Positions 44,026-53,909 of a DNA stretch of 64,000 nt are shown here, in pieces; the first letter of the stretch is position 1; every line of letters starts with the position of its first letter. A program made the translations under genes and the position numbers. A model generated the notes under the pieces. The model worked only from the letters and a program-made list of their open reading frames with translations. It had not been told where the DNA came from and did no database searches. Source of the stretch: Myxococcota bacterium (GTDB lineage Bacteria; Myxococcota_A; UBA796). The stretch covers positions 1 to 64,000 of the forward strand of contig JAQXDW010000122.1 of assembly GCA_029251165.1 (NCBI GenBank). The letters run 5' to 3'.

Positions 44026-47000
44026 CTATTGCTTCTCAATGTCGGAGAGTATCCAGCTGTCCTCGTCCCATGTGAACGAGAACAACCAGACCTCAGCGGC
44101 CAGCGTCACGTCGACACAGGGGGCGTCGTCGCAGGTCTTCCAGGTGTACTCGAGCTCGGGCAGCTCTTGGTCGACGGAGCCGCCCAGCAGGGCAAAGAGC
44201 CGAATATCCAGCTCGACCGCTTCATCGGGGACGTAGCGGACACGACCGCGCTGCTCGGTGTCTTCGAGCCGGTTGACGAACTCCAGCAGCCCGCTGTCGA
44301 CGAAGCTTCCCGGCTGCAGCGAGCTGGCCACGATGCGGCCCTGGCTCGCGGTCTCGACAGTATCCAACATTGCGCACATGGGCTGAATGTTGAGGGTGTC
44401 ATCGTCGATGGTGTAGTCGGAGTGCTCGGAGCGGCTGCTGCAGTCTTCGGGCGCTGGAGACGTCTGACCGAGGTGCCAGCGCTCTTCGACCATGGCGCTG
44501 CCGCGATCGGAGCGCACGGCAAAGCTGTCGATGACCATGAAGTGGCCATCGGCGAGGTGCAGGAGCCAGCGGTCGAAGGCACTCAGCCATCCAAGCTCCA
44601 GGTTGTCAGAACCGTAGACGGTGTCCCCGTTGAGGTGGATCACCTCTGCGTCTCCAACGGTCTCGGCGGCGATGGTGCCCCAGGAGTCTTCAATCTGGCT
44701 GGTGTTGGTCGAGGCGTCTCCGTCATAGAGCGCCTCAGGGATGACCAGGGTGTTGTGCCCGGTGGGGTTCTGGTCGGGGGGCATGTCCGGATCGGTCTCG
44801 TAGCGATCGGTGTTCAGATCGCCATAGCCAGAGTCGAGCAGCAGTCGGTTTCCGTAGGCAGTCCAGACCAGGGATCCGAAGTCCAGCTCAGTGTGCGAGA
44901 AGTAGCTGGGGATGGCACTGACCGCGAGAAAGGTCTGGTCAGCCTGTGAGTACCGCTTGCTGTGATCCTCGGTCTGCGCCAGCTCAGTCGCGCCCACCTG
45001 CCACGTTCGAATTCCACCCCAGCCGCCCTCGTCATGGACCGACACCAGGACCTGACCGTCTTGGGAGTCTGCGTCGCACTTGTCGACGACGGAGTACCAG
45101 TCTCGCAGGAGCAGTGGCGAGGTCCGAAAGGGATCGGTCATGCCGTGGTAGTAGTACTTGTTGGTGAAAAATCGCTTCACCAAGCACGGATCAAGCTCGG
45201 CGGGATCGTCGAGGTCGCCCTCATTGATGAGCATCATGCTCAGGGGGGTGAAGTTGTACCAGCCGCGCTTTGCCCAGGAGTCTCCAAAGTCGACGAGCAG
45301 TCCATCGGGGGCCATAAAGTCCAGGGACCACGCTGCAGTTCCGGCCATGCGGGACCAGTAGACGCTGTCGAGCGGCTCGCCAAAGACCCGCTGCGTCATG
45401 TGGTTGATCTCCAGCAGCGCGTCGAAGGAGACCGAGGCATACGACAAGCCCTCCTCGTAGGTGCTGTCTTCGCGGTAGAAGTCTCGGTGCAGCCAGAGGG
45501 TCTGGAGCGCTCTCTTCACCAGCTCCGGAGCGCGCTCATCCTCATGGTAGTAGGTCACGCCCCAGTAGAGGGCGCCGTTGACCAGCACAGGCGTCCAGTT
45601 GTTGCCGTTGAACAGCGCCCAGTGGCCCTCTTCGTAGATGGTGAAGAAGTTCTCAATCAGCGGATCGAAGGCGGCCTGGATCTCTGCATGCTGCGCCGCG
45701 CTGAGATCGTCCCAGAGGATGTCAGCGATGAGGGTCCAGCGGCGCATGGGCGGGGTCGTGAAGAGGTCGAAGCCGAAGCTGTAGGAGTACCAGCTCTCCT
45801 CTGGCAGGAGGGCCATCTCATGGTCGATGAACAGCGGGATGAGCGTCTCGACTTCTTCGCTCGTGAAGGGGCAGTCGGTGCCGCCCAGGGCGTGACAGGC
45901 CCGCGTGGTTCGGATCAGGTGCAGGAGCTGAACGACGTTCTGATCGGACCAGTCGTCTCCGGGCCCCTTGCCCGACAGGTAGAGGCTGGCGAATTCGTGG
46001 TCGTAGAGGGTCTCGGGCTTCTCGCCGATGCAGCTTGCCCCCCCGAGCGTGGAGAGCTCCCACTGGTTCCGCACGTTGGTGATGGCGCCCCAGTCGCTGT
46101 TCTCGGGGTAGTCAGGCTCCTCCCGGCAGGGAAGGTCAAGGTAGGCCAGCTGCTCGGGATACCAGGTCTCATTGGCACCATGCAGCCTGGGGTGCTCGAG
46201 TGGGGGCTCGGCAGCCAGCGTGGTGACCGCCTCGGTCTGTAGAGAAGCATTGCCAAGCCCGATGGAGTACTCGCTGAAGAAGGTGTTGGTTGCATCGATG
46301 CAGTAGTCCTCCTCGCAGCCGCCGGGGTACTGGTGCCAGACGAGCGCGGTGACCGTGAGCTCGGGTGCTTCCTGGAGGTGTGCGGGGACCTCGATCTCGG
46401 TCTCCTCGATGTCCCAGATCAGGTCGTTGGCGGGCGCATGCGGACCGGTGATGTGCCACCCATTGCACGCGTTGGGGACGGTCCACAGCAAGAAGACTCC
46501 GGCCGGGACATCCTCGGACCAGTCGTCGTCCTCGTTGAGAAAGCGGGTGCAGTTGCCGTCTTCGTCCTGCTCGTTTTCATGGCAGGTCTCTGGATGGCTG
46601 CCGAAGAGGCGCCCCATGTCATGCTGGTAGCGGAACCAGGTGGCCTGGTGGCCTTCAGGGATGGCAAAGCGCCAGCTCACCCAGCCGGGCTCTCCGCTGA
46701 CCGGGTAGTCGTTGTCAGCGGGTGTGCGGTTGGCGATGTAGAGCAGGCCGTCTTGTTTGTGGTTGGAGAGCTGAACCCGGCACTCTGTTGAGCCGTCCTC
46801 AAGCGGGAGCAGCGGCCCGACGCTGACCCGCGAAGCATCCCAGAGCGAGTCCACACTGCACGCCGTCTCGTCTCCCTCCCAGTCGTCGTACACGGTCGCT
46901 GCAGCGACCGTGTCAAGCCGGAAGCCTGCGACATCCTCCCAGTCGGTCTCGAGCGGCTTCGCGGTGACTGCGGGGAGCATGTCGGAGTAGTCGGCCAGCG

Positions 47001-47316
47001 AGGCGGCAATGATCCCCCAGTCAGTTTCCTCCGAGCAGTCCGTGAATTCACACTCGAAGCACAGCCATGGCGTCTCGGGATCGTCGCATGCCTCGCCTGC
47101 ATCCAGGATCCCGTTCCCGCACAGGGGGGCGTACTCACCGGTGTCCTCACCGGTGTCCTCACCGGGAGGGGGGCTGGTGTCCTCACCGGGAGGAGGGCTG
47201 GTGTCCTCACTGGAGGGCACGGTCGTGTCAGCAGGGACGACCTCGGGGACCTCTTCACATGCACAGAAGAGGAAGAGGGAGCAGAGCACTGATAGGACTC
47301 GGAAGTGTGTCTTCAT
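44026..47316 (-). CDS. large heparinase II/III- or alginate-lyase-like lipoprotein
   Basis: 1096 aa from ATG 47316; a longer frame to 47382 is rejected. Lipoprotein signal MKTHFRVLSVLCSLFLFCAC, then an EDTSPPPGEDTGEDTGE linker, and a Myxococcus-type Cys repeat CGNGILDAGEACDDPETPW. Residues about 100-360 form an Asp/Trp-rich beta domain. The centre and C-terminus resemble the (alpha/alpha) toroid plus beta-sandwich of polysaccharide lyases: HWALFNGNNWTPVLVNGALY, EEGLSYASVSFDALLEINHM, LLVDFGDSWAKRGWYN and HNTLVIPEALYD. Probable role: surface-bound degradation of an acidic polysaccharide (alginate, heparin-like or other uronic-acid polymer). Family number cannot be set by eye. Confidence 0.75.
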   Translation of the reverse strand: MKTHFRVLSVLCSLFLFCACEEVPEVVPADTTVPSSEDTSPPPGEDTSPPPGEDTGEDTGEYAPLCGNGILDAGEACDDPETPWLCFECEFTDCSEETDWGIIAASLADYSDMLPAVTAKPLETDWEDVAGFRLDTVAAATVYDDWEGDETACSVDSLWDASRVSVGPLLPLEDGSTECRVQLSNHKQDGLLYIANRTPADNDYPVSGEPGWVSWRFAIPEGHQATWFRYQHDMGRLFGSHPETCHENEQDEDGNCTRFLNEDDDWSEDVPAGVFLLWTVPNACNGWHITGPHAPANDLIWDIEETEIEVPAHLQEAPELTVTALVWHQYPGGCEEDYCIDATNTFFSEYSIGLGNASLQTEAVTTLAAEPPLEHPRLHGANETWYPEQLAYLDLPCREEPDYPENSDWGAITNVRNQWELSTLGGASCIGEKPETLYDHEFASLYLSGKGPGDDWSDQNVVQLLHLIRTTRACHALGGTDCPFTSEEVETLIPLFIDHEMALLPEESWYSYSFGFDLFTTPPMRRWTLIADILWDDLSAAQHAEIQAAFDPLIENFFTIYEEGHWALFNGNNWTPVLVNGALYWGVTYYHEDERAPELVKRALQTLWLHRDFYREDSTYEEGLSYASVSFDALLEINHMTQRVFGEPLDSVYWSRMAGTAAWSLDFMAPDGLLVDFGDSWAKRGWYNFTPLSMMLINEGDLDDPAELDPCLVKRFFTNKYYYHGMTDPFRTSPLLLRDWYSVVDKCDADSQDGQVLVSVHDEGGWGGIRTWQVGATELAQTEDHSKRYSQADQTFLAVSAIPSYFSHTELDFGSLVWTAYGNRLLLDSGYGDLNTDRYETDPDMPPDQNPTGHNTLVIPEALYDGDASTNTSQIEDSWGTIAAETVGDAEVIHLNGDTVYGSDNLELGWLSAFDRWLLHLADGHFMVIDSFAVRSDRGSAMVEERWHLGQTSPAPEDCSSRSEHSDYTIDDDTLNIQPMCAMLDTVETASQGRIVASSLQPGSFVDSGLLEFVNRLEDTEQRGRVRYVPDEAVELDIRLFALLGGSVDQELPELEYTWKTCDDAPCVDVTLAAEVWLFSFTWDEDSWILSDIEKQ
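47135..47215 (-). repeat. coding repeat for EDT(SPPPG) linker
   Basis: Repeated GGTGTCCTCACCG and GGAGGGGGGCTGGTGTCCTC-type units that encode EDTG and SPPPGEDT in the lyase-like lipoprotein. Confidence 0.75.
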
Positions 47317-47419
47317 CTGACCAGTCTGTATCAGGACCGTCCAGACAACAAGCTCCAGGACATCAACCCGCTGCCGATGCACGCCATGGCGTGCTCACGC
47401 ACCAGAAAACCGTTCATCT

Positions 47420-50245
47420 TCAGGCTGTCGAGATGGCTCCTGGGGCGCCCTGCGGAGAGGAAGCCTGCACGGGAAAGAGCAGCTTGAAGATCGCGCCCTC
47501 ACCTGGCGTGGAGACCACGCTGACCTGGCCGCTGCAGCGGGACATGATGGACTGTACCGCATGCAGCCCCAGCCCCGTGCCGGTGGTCTGGCTCTTGGTG
47601 CTGAAGTAGGGCTCAAAGACCTGCGCTGCGATGTCCGCATCGATTCCTGGACCGTTGTCACGCACAGACAGCTCTGCCGTGGAGTCCGTTCTCCGCAGCC
47701 CCACCCAGATGAGTCCCTCGCCGCACATGGCGTCGCAGGAATTGTTGATCAGGTTGTTGAGCATGCGTCGCACATCTGTCGGAGAGAGCGTGACCACGCC
47801 GCACTCCTCGATGTCTGTCTCGACTGCGATGCCCTCAGGAAGGAATTGGCGGAGCTGCCGCATGGTCTGACGAACCTGACGACCGAGCAGGCAGCGCTCT
47901 CCGATACCGACATAGGCGCCCTCGCTCGATGCCGTGAGCAAGCGGGCGGCGAGGGTCTCCACATCCTTGAGTCCGGTCTCGATATCCTCCAGCACCTCCT
48001 GGACCTCATCAGCAGGCAGGATCTCCATGTCGATGATCTCGACGTTCAGGATGAGCTGGAGGGTGTTTCGGAGGTCGTGTGCAATGGAGCCTGCGAAGCG
48101 GCTGGTTGCTTCAATTCGCTCCTGCTGGCTGTGGTATGCCTCGAGTGCAATGAGCCGATGGGCTTCTCGAGCCTCGTACAAGCGCAGCTGCTCTGCCTGC
48201 TGGAGCACCGACGCTGTCTGCTGCACGCTGAGACGCAGGCGCTCGAGCACCCCGACCACGGACATTCCCAGGGCCAGCAGCAGCAGGAAAACCTGCGGAG
48301 CCATGCGGTACCAAGAGTTGCTGAGGTTCATGCTCAGCCTGTCCAACGGCGGCAAGATCCCGTAGTGCTGATGGTGCCATCCTGTGAGCAAGAAGCCGAC
48401 AATCAGAGCCACCATCATCAGCGCTGTTGAGCGATAGCGCTGCAGCAGCACGCTCCAGACGATGGCCATGGCGATGGCAGATATCGTGACTGGATTGTCG
48501 TACCCATTGAAGATGACGCCGATCAGCCCGGGCAGGAAAGTTCCAAACAAGAGCACAGGGAAGACCAGAGCGGGCTTCGCTGAGGATGAGAACCCCGTCC
48601 AGAGGAGGAGCGCCAAACACGGGCAGATGCTCAGATACATCGTGAAGTGCATGCGCGGAGCGATGCTCAAGTGAATGGACAGCACAATCAACACGAGCAG
48701 GCCAACGGCACGAGTCATCCTGCGGGCGAACTTGAGCTGCCAGGAGTTCAGCTCGACAGACGCCTCTTGCTCATCAGCTGGAGGCTGCTTGATGTCGTAG
48801 TGCTCGCCGACACTCTGTAGGGATCCTTCAGGGTGGAGTGACGTGTGCGTTGCTGAGGTGTGAGCAGAGAGCGTCGAGGCATCTACGGGCTGACACAAGC
48901 CGAAGGTCATCTCAACCCGAGTCCCAATTGAAGGTGCGCTCTCAAGCCGCAGCTCACCACTGCTCTGCTCGGCAATGGCGAGCGCAACGGAGAGCCCGAG
49001 CCCGGTCTGACACGCTCGTGTGGAGAAGAACGGCTCAAGGACCAGCGCGAGGTTGTCCGTGGTGATGCCATGGCCGGTGTCTTCAACCACCAGCATGGCG
49101 TGGCTGATGCTTCCGTTGACTGGCTGGGCATAGATGGTGGAGACCTGGATGGTGCCTGCTGGAGTGGCCTCGTGGGCATTGAGGAGCAGGTTAAGAACGG
49201 CCTGCTGGATGCTGCTCTTGCTGCCAACGACCTCAAGTCCGGGCTGCAGCTGCAGCGTCACGGCTGCGGTGCTGTGAAGCTGCCTGGCCTCTGCGCTGCG
49301 GCATACCGTCTTCACAACCTCGGACAGCTCGCAGCCTCCCCAGGCATTTGGCTCGCTGCTCCGGCTGAGCATCATGAGATCGTTAATGATCTGTACTGAA
49401 GGAAGGAACGCGCTGCTGACAGCCTCGGAGAAGATCCGGCGCTCAGGCATTGAGGTGCTGTCTATGCCGGCCTCCATGAGACCACGGACATCATGAATAC
49501 GCTGGCTGAAGTGCTGCGCGAGGCCATGCCCGAGTCGGGCAATGGACTCACTCTTTTGCCCCTTTAGTAGAGCCTGCTCAGCGGTAATTCGAGCGTTGCG
49601 GATCTCCGTCATCGCGGCTCGACTCCGCTCGACCTCGCGCTGCCGCTTCTTGAGATGCAGGAGAGTGCGCCCGATGTACTGCGACAGGTCCTGGATAATC
49701 AACGACAAGCAGCCCAAGACCGCGACAAGGTACACCGTCACGCGCAGCCAGCCTCGAAAGAGGTCCCGCTCATTGAAGACGCGAGAGAAGTAGATCCACC
49801 CCATGTCGACCGCAAAGCCGCTCAAGACAAAGACGACGGGCAGCGCCAGCAAGACCAGGCCCATGGCGACCCTGCCCGAGAGCAAGCCTGAGACAACCAG
49901 CAGGAAGATGTAAGACACTGTGACGACCGGCGCATACCCAGCTTGTAGAAATATAATCAAGAGGCTCGTGCTAAGAGCCATCAGCAACAAGGCGCTGCGT
50001 ACGCGATTCGACAGTCTGCCACTTCTGCCGATGAACAACAGCAGAATCCCGACAGCAAATACGCTTGTCTGAAACAAGCGCAGCTCACCACTCAAGGCCG
50101 CCTGAAAAAAGGGTCCCAAGAGATGCAGAGCAGACATCGGTGTGGCGAGCTGGCGAAAAATTCTCTGATGCCACTCTCGCTCTTGCGCATGCCCCTTACT
50201 CGGGGTTGAGCTTGCGCTCACGCGAGAAGAAGAGGGCAGATTCAA
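47420..50245 (-). CDS. double (two fused) histidine kinase, first module with degenerate His-box
   Basis: 941 aa; TTG start with GGAG 5 nt ahead. Module 1: five hydrophobic segments (residues 60-185), coiled coil, a His-box-like GLAQHFSQRIHD where the expected His is Gln244 (next residue His245), then N-box LNLLLNAHEA (351-360), DTGHGI (389-394) and TGLGLS (414-419). Module 2: about six hydrophobic segments (residues 505-670), His-box SIAHDLRNTL (His723), N-box LNNLINNSCDA, DNGPGI, GTGTGLGLHAV. Both ATPase domains look complete; only the second His-box is canonical. It may signal as one pseudo-dimer. No response regulator is adjacent. An AT-rich region precedes it. Confidence 0.9.
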   Translation of the reverse strand: MNLPSSSRVSASSTPSKGHAQEREWHQRIFRQLATPMSALHLLGPFFQAALSGELRLFQTSVFAVGILLLFIGRSGRLSNRVRSALLLMALSTSLLIIFLQAGYAPVVTVSYIFLLVVSGLLSGRVAMGLVLLALPVVFVLSGFAVDMGWIYFSRVFNERDLFRGWLRVTVYLVAVLGCLSLIIQDLSQYIGRTLLHLKKRQREVERSRAAMTEIRNARITAEQALLKGQKSESIARLGHGLAQHFSQRIHDVRGLMEAGIDSTSMPERRIFSEAVSSAFLPSVQIINDLMMLSRSSEPNAWGGCELSEVVKTVCRSAEARQLHSTAAVTLQLQPGLEVVGSKSSIQQAVLNLLLNAHEATPAGTIQVSTIYAQPVNGSISHAMLVVEDTGHGITTDNLALVLEPFFSTRACQTGLGLSVALAIAEQSSGELRLESAPSIGTRVEMTFGLCQPVDASTLSAHTSATHTSLHPEGSLQSVGEHYDIKQPPADEQEASVELNSWQLKFARRMTRAVGLLVLIVLSIHLSIAPRMHFTMYLSICPCLALLLWTGFSSSAKPALVFPVLLFGTFLPGLIGVIFNGYDNPVTISAIAMAIVWSVLLQRYRSTALMMVALIVGFLLTGWHHQHYGILPPLDRLSMNLSNSWYRMAPQVFLLLLALGMSVVGVLERLRLSVQQTASVLQQAEQLRLYEAREAHRLIALEAYHSQQERIEATSRFAGSIAHDLRNTLQLILNVEIIDMEILPADEVQEVLEDIETGLKDVETLAARLLTASSEGAYVGIGERCLLGRQVRQTMRQLRQFLPEGIAVETDIEECGVVTLSPTDVRRMLNNLINNSCDAMCGEGLIWVGLRRTDSTAELSVRDNGPGIDADIAAQVFEPYFSTKSQTTGTGLGLHAVQSIMSRCSGQVSVVSTPGEGAIFKLLFPVQASSPQGAPGAISTA

Positions 50246-50612
50246 GACATCTCCATCAGGATGCGGCTGAAGGTCATGACTGAAGATTACTTACTAAAGT
50301 GTTTCTGAACGTTTATACTATATTTTATTCTGTAAGCCCATGAACTCTAAGCTAACAAGATATTTTTCACATGCCTGTCTTTTTTTTATGCACCGTGAGA
50401 CCGCATCACCAAATATTCCCTTATTTCAGCTTTAATCATGTTTTTAGCTAAAATAAAACACCTGGATAGATCCTCATTTAGAGGACTATAGACTTTCATA
50501 AAAATTATCGTCCAGCAATGGTAATACTGTCCCTATCCAACAATATATTTGTTTATGAGTACAATCTGTGAGGCCAATTATAGAGAAGTCAAGGAGTGAG
50601 GACCTGTCCGGC
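50246..50612. other. AT-rich intergenic region upstream of the double kinase
   Basis: About 367 nt, much more AT-rich than the rest of the window, with no convincing gene. It holds a perfect 12-bp palindrome TTTTAGCTAAAA (50442-50453), a run of eight T near 50390, and a small TCCTC/GAGGA hairpin near 50471-50485. A promoter or operator region for the double kinase is likely; a small RNA is not excluded. Confidence 0.45.
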
Positions 50613-52088
50613 CTAAAATGGCTCTCCGGACAGCCCAGTCTCGATCCCGCTGCTGCAGTAGACATCAATTCCTGTCGACTGAACACTCACCTGGCAGGCT
50701 CTCAGCAGCTCTCTGGTCAGCTCAGTGGATCTCCATGCAGCCCCATCATCCGTTGTCTCCGCCAGCCCTGAGAGAACCGCGCGGGAGATGTCGTCGTGCC
50801 CCGCTGGAAAAGCAATGTTCTGCATCAGCATCGCGAGCGGCGACATCTGATCCACTTCATGGCAGAAGACAAACCCATGGGAGAACACCTGGCAGGATCG
50901 GCCCCCACTTCCCGACCAGCTCACCCGGTGATCGTCCGTGACATCCCCCAGCCACCCATTGTCTTCGGTCGTTGGCCGCGCGGTGGGCGCCACGTGTTCC
51001 ACGGTGCTCCACCACAAGGGCTCCTGGGCAAACGCCGCATGCGTGAGCCAGATCTCCACGTCATTGCCGCGCTGATAGACCCAGAACGGCAGGCGGTGGC
51101 GATCAGTGTCCTTGATGCCACCGAAGGCATCGACTCCCTGGACGGTGGAATAGAACGTGCGGTCGCCAGGGAGCCACGGATGGCTCTCCCAGTCGTGGCG
51201 AGGAGCCTGCGCGCTCATCAAGGCCGCGATGATGGCCGAGACGTGCTCTTCTTGCGCATTGGTCATCGTGATGAGAGAAGACCTGGCATCTCGCCGATAG
51301 TGAATTCCCTCGGAAAAAGACTGCTCGACCTGCTGTGGCATGCCGACACTGAGCCCAGGAAGCGCGACCCTATCCTCGACTCGCTCGGTCACGGACCACG
51401 CTCCAGCAGACTCAAACAATCCGCTGACAACCATCCACATGACGTCATCGCGGACCACAGCATCGTGGGTGTCGATCACCACCCCTGCAGGGGTGACATG
51501 CAGGCGAAACGCAGCCGACAGATCCGAGGTCTGGTAGGAACGCGAGCCGTCGGAGATCGGCCTGGACTGCCACTGCTGCTCTCCCGGCGCCAGCGCCGAC
51601 TGAACATCGCTCACCAGTCCAGCGACATCATTGGCTGACATCGCTGGAAGCTCCAGGCGAGACCACATCGCAAACGCCCCCAGCATCCACGTCGAGGTGT
51701 AAGAAGCCCCTCCGACCAGCTCCTGACGTACCCGGGTCGCCTGGGTCGGATCGTGGTCCAGTCGGCTGATGATCTGCGGTGCCTCCCCTCGCCCGTACCG
51801 CGCCCGAGCGACGGTCCACAGCGGCTGGTCGCGCAGGGTCTGACGCCAGCGTCGGCGCTCCTGTCGTTGCTCACGAGAGGTGAGCATCGGCGCTGTCGGC
51901 GCGGCGGACAGCAAAGGCACCTCCCCTCCGTCTTCAGCACCGCACGGCTCAGCCTCTGGACGGTCCGCTGGGGAACCGGCGAGCGCCTGCCCGCACAGCG
52001 CAGACAGCACCCCGAGCCAGACACAGGCCCGGGCTCCCCACACTCGGGCTCGCGCGCCCACATCCCTCACTGCATCATTCGTGATCAT
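50613..52088 (-). CDS. exported protein of unknown function
   Basis: 491 aa from ATG 52088 (AAGGGG 6 nt ahead). N-terminal hydrophobic segment after a basic start (ARACVWLGVLSALCGQALAG) fits a type I signal peptide. The mature protein is Trp/Arg-rich at first (RQERRRWRQTLRDQPLW) and then has beta-like and helical segments (VEIWLTHAAFAQEPLWWSTV, GRSCQVFSHGFVFCHEV) with two Cys near the end. No family recognised. Divergent from the phosphodiesterase-like lipoprotein at 52335; a possible shared promoter lies in the 246-nt gap. Confidence 0.7.
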   Translation of the reverse strand: MITNDAVRDVGARARVWGARACVWLGVLSALCGQALAGSPADRPEAEPCGAEDGGEVPLLSAAPTAPMLTSREQRQERRRWRQTLRDQPLWTVARARYGRGEAPQIISRLDHDPTQATRVRQELVGGASYTSTWMLGAFAMWSRLELPAMSANDVAGLVSDVQSALAPGEQQWQSRPISDGSRSYQTSDLSAAFRLHVTPAGVVIDTHDAVVRDDVMWMVVSGLFESAGAWSVTERVEDRVALPGLSVGMPQQVEQSFSEGIHYRRDARSSLITMTNAQEEHVSAIIAALMSAQAPRHDWESHPWLPGDRTFYSTVQGVDAFGGIKDTDRHRLPFWVYQRGNDVEIWLTHAAFAQEPLWWSTVEHVAPTARPTTEDNGWLGDVTDDHRVSWSGSGGRSCQVFSHGFVFCHEVDQMSPLAMLMQNIAFPAGHDDISRAVLSGLAETTDDGAAWRSTELTRELLRACQVSVQSTGIDVYCSSGIETGLSGEPF

Positions 52089-52334
52089 ACCGAGCCCCTT
52101 GTCATTCGCTCCTGACAGTGAGCGTTTCTGCAAGAGGCATACCACTGCACAGCAGCGACAGCAGCGGCAGCAGACGGCGGTCGAGCCACGTGCGCAGAGT
52201 CCAGATGATAGATCTAAATCTATCGTTAAGCGCGGCCCCCTCTACGCAGGAGACGAAGCGGTGCGGTCGATGATGACGGGCGTCGTCTCCCGCCGATGTC
52301 ACACCACGCGACAAACCGTGGCATGATGGCTCCC

Positions 52335-53909
52335 ATGAATCGTATCCTCTTGCTTCTTACTGGTCTTACGCTGTCTTGCAGTCCCAAAGATGCCATCCTG
52401 CTCGGCCCCTCCCCTGCCGACACTGACACCCCCTCGACGCAGACCGACTCCAGCACGACTCCAGACTCTGGACGTCCCCAGGACACCGACGACACCGACG
52501 ACACCGACGACACCGACGACACCCGCGTGCCCAAGGTGCTGACCGTTATGATCGACGGATGGAAGCCGGAGGTGATCGCCACCGCCCAGACGCCGACCAT
52601 CGACACCCTCCTCAGCACCGCTGCCTACAGCCTGCAGACACGGGTCGAGGACACCACCATCAGCGGCTCGGGACAGACCACGTTCCTGACCGGGGTACAC
52701 CGCGACAAGCACCAGGTTCCCGACAACAGCTTCTCCAAGCCCAACACCAGCGACTATCCGCACCACTTCACGCGCATCAAGTCGGCCCGTCCGGACCTCA
52801 TGACGGCCTCCTACCACACCTGGTCGCCCGTCCACGCCAGCATCGTCTCTGATGCCGACATCGACGCCTTTGCCGAGTATGAAGACGACGGCGATGCGCA
52901 GATGGTCAGCCAGCTGATCGACGATCTCTCTGTCGCAGAGCTCGACGTCATCTCGCTGATGCTCTCCGACCTCGATGTCGTTGGACACACCTACGGATTC
53001 GACGCCAGCGGCTCAGCCTACATCGCCGAGATGGAGTCCATCGACGGTCAGATCGCGCGCGTCCTGGCTGCCGTCGAGGCCCGGAAGACCCACGAGAGCG
53101 AGCGCTGGCTCGTCGTCCTGTCCACCGATCACGCCGGGACCTCATACGCGCACGGCGAGAACATCTCCGAGCATCGCCTCGTGCCGCTGCTCGTCCACGG
53201 AGACGGGGTGGCGGCTGGACCGATCTGGCCCGCCCCCGACGCGGTGGACATCGTCCCCACGGTGCTCGCCCACCTCGGCATCGAGCCAGAGCCCACCTGG
53301 GGGCTCGATGGTCGCATCCTCGGTCAAGAACAGACCGCGCCGCCTGACGCGGCGCTGGAGACCAACCTCATCTTCAACGGTGATGCAGAGCATGAGCGCG
53401 GGTATGGCGACTTCACCCCCGATGCGGCCGTTCCTGGGTGGACGGACTCCGGCGACGCGACCGTGATGCTCTACGGCTCCGCTGATGGCTTCCCCACGTC
53501 CTCTGACCCCGGTCCCGAGGAGCGCGGCGCCAACTTCTTCTGCGGCGGCGGCACCAGCGACGACACCACCCTTCAGCAGCGCATCGATCTGAGCGCCCTC
53601 GCGACCGACATCGCCGCTGGCACGACCTACGACTTCTCCGCTCATGTCGGCGGCTACAGCAGCCAAGACGACCGCTCGCAGGTCATGATCGCCTTCGTGG
53701 ACAGCAGCGGCGCTGCTCTTCACACCGCAACCATCGGTCCCCTGACCGCATCGGAGCGCAGCAACACAACCGGGCTGTGGCCAGTCTCCACCACCGGCAC
53801 CGTCCCCGCTGCCGCCGTCGGCGTCGAGGTGACCATCAACGCGATCCAGTCCAGCGGCTACAACGATGGATATGCCGACAACCTCTCGCTAATTCTCCGC
53901 CAGGAGTAG
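52335..53909 (+). CDS. alkaline-phosphatase-superfamily phosphodiesterase-like lipoprotein with C-terminal domain
   Basis: 524 aa from ATG 52335 (ATG 52323 or 52326 are possible alternatives). Lipoprotein signal MNRILLLLTGLTLSC, then an DTDDTDDTDDTDDT linker. Residues about 70-345 match type I phosphodiesterase/nucleotide pyrophosphatase: metal Asp in VMIDGWKP, nucleophile Thr in SGSGQTTFLTGVHRD, LSDLDVVGHTYG, and LSTDHAGTSYAHGENISEH with the remaining Asp/His ligands. All ligands are present, so it should be active. The last 150 residues are a beta-sandwich-like binding domain (LIFNGDAEHERGYGDF, YDFSAHVGGYSS, YADNLSLIL). Substrate unknown (phosphodiester or sulfate-like). Confidence 0.85.
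   Translation: MNRILLLLTGLTLSCSPKDAILLGPSPADTDTPSTQTDSSTTPDSGRPQDTDDTDDTDDTDDTRVPKVLTVMIDGWKPEVIATAQTPTIDTLLSTAAYSLQTRVEDTTISGSGQTTFLTGVHRDKHQVPDNSFSKPNTSDYPHHFTRIKSARPDLMTASYHTWSPVHASIVSDADIDAFAEYEDDGDAQMVSQLIDDLSVAELDVISLMLSDLDVVGHTYGFDASGSAYIAEMESIDGQIARVLAAVEARKTHESERWLVVLSTDHAGTSYAHGENISEHRLVPLLVHGDGVAAGPIWPAPDAVDIVPTVLAHLGIEPEPTWGLDGRILGQEQTAPPDAALETNLIFNGDAEHERGYGDFTPDAAVPGWTDSGDATVMLYGSADGFPTSSDPGPEERGANFFCGGGTSDDTTLQQRIDLSALATDIAAGTTYDFSAHVGGYSSQDDRSQVMIAFVDSSGAALHTATIGPLTASERSNTTGLWPVSTTGTVPAAAVGVEVTINAIQSSGYNDGYADNLSLILRQE
52482..52523 (+). repeat. 9-nt coding tandem repeat (GACACCGAC)
   Basis: Four perfect GACACCGAC units plus a partial one, encoding the Asp-Thr linker of the phosphodiesterase-like lipoprotein. 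In-frame. Confidence 0.9.

Noticed and set aside
44962..46242. 426-codon plus-strand frame
   Set aside because: Antisense to the lyase-like lipoprotein; Val/Gly-rich shadow.
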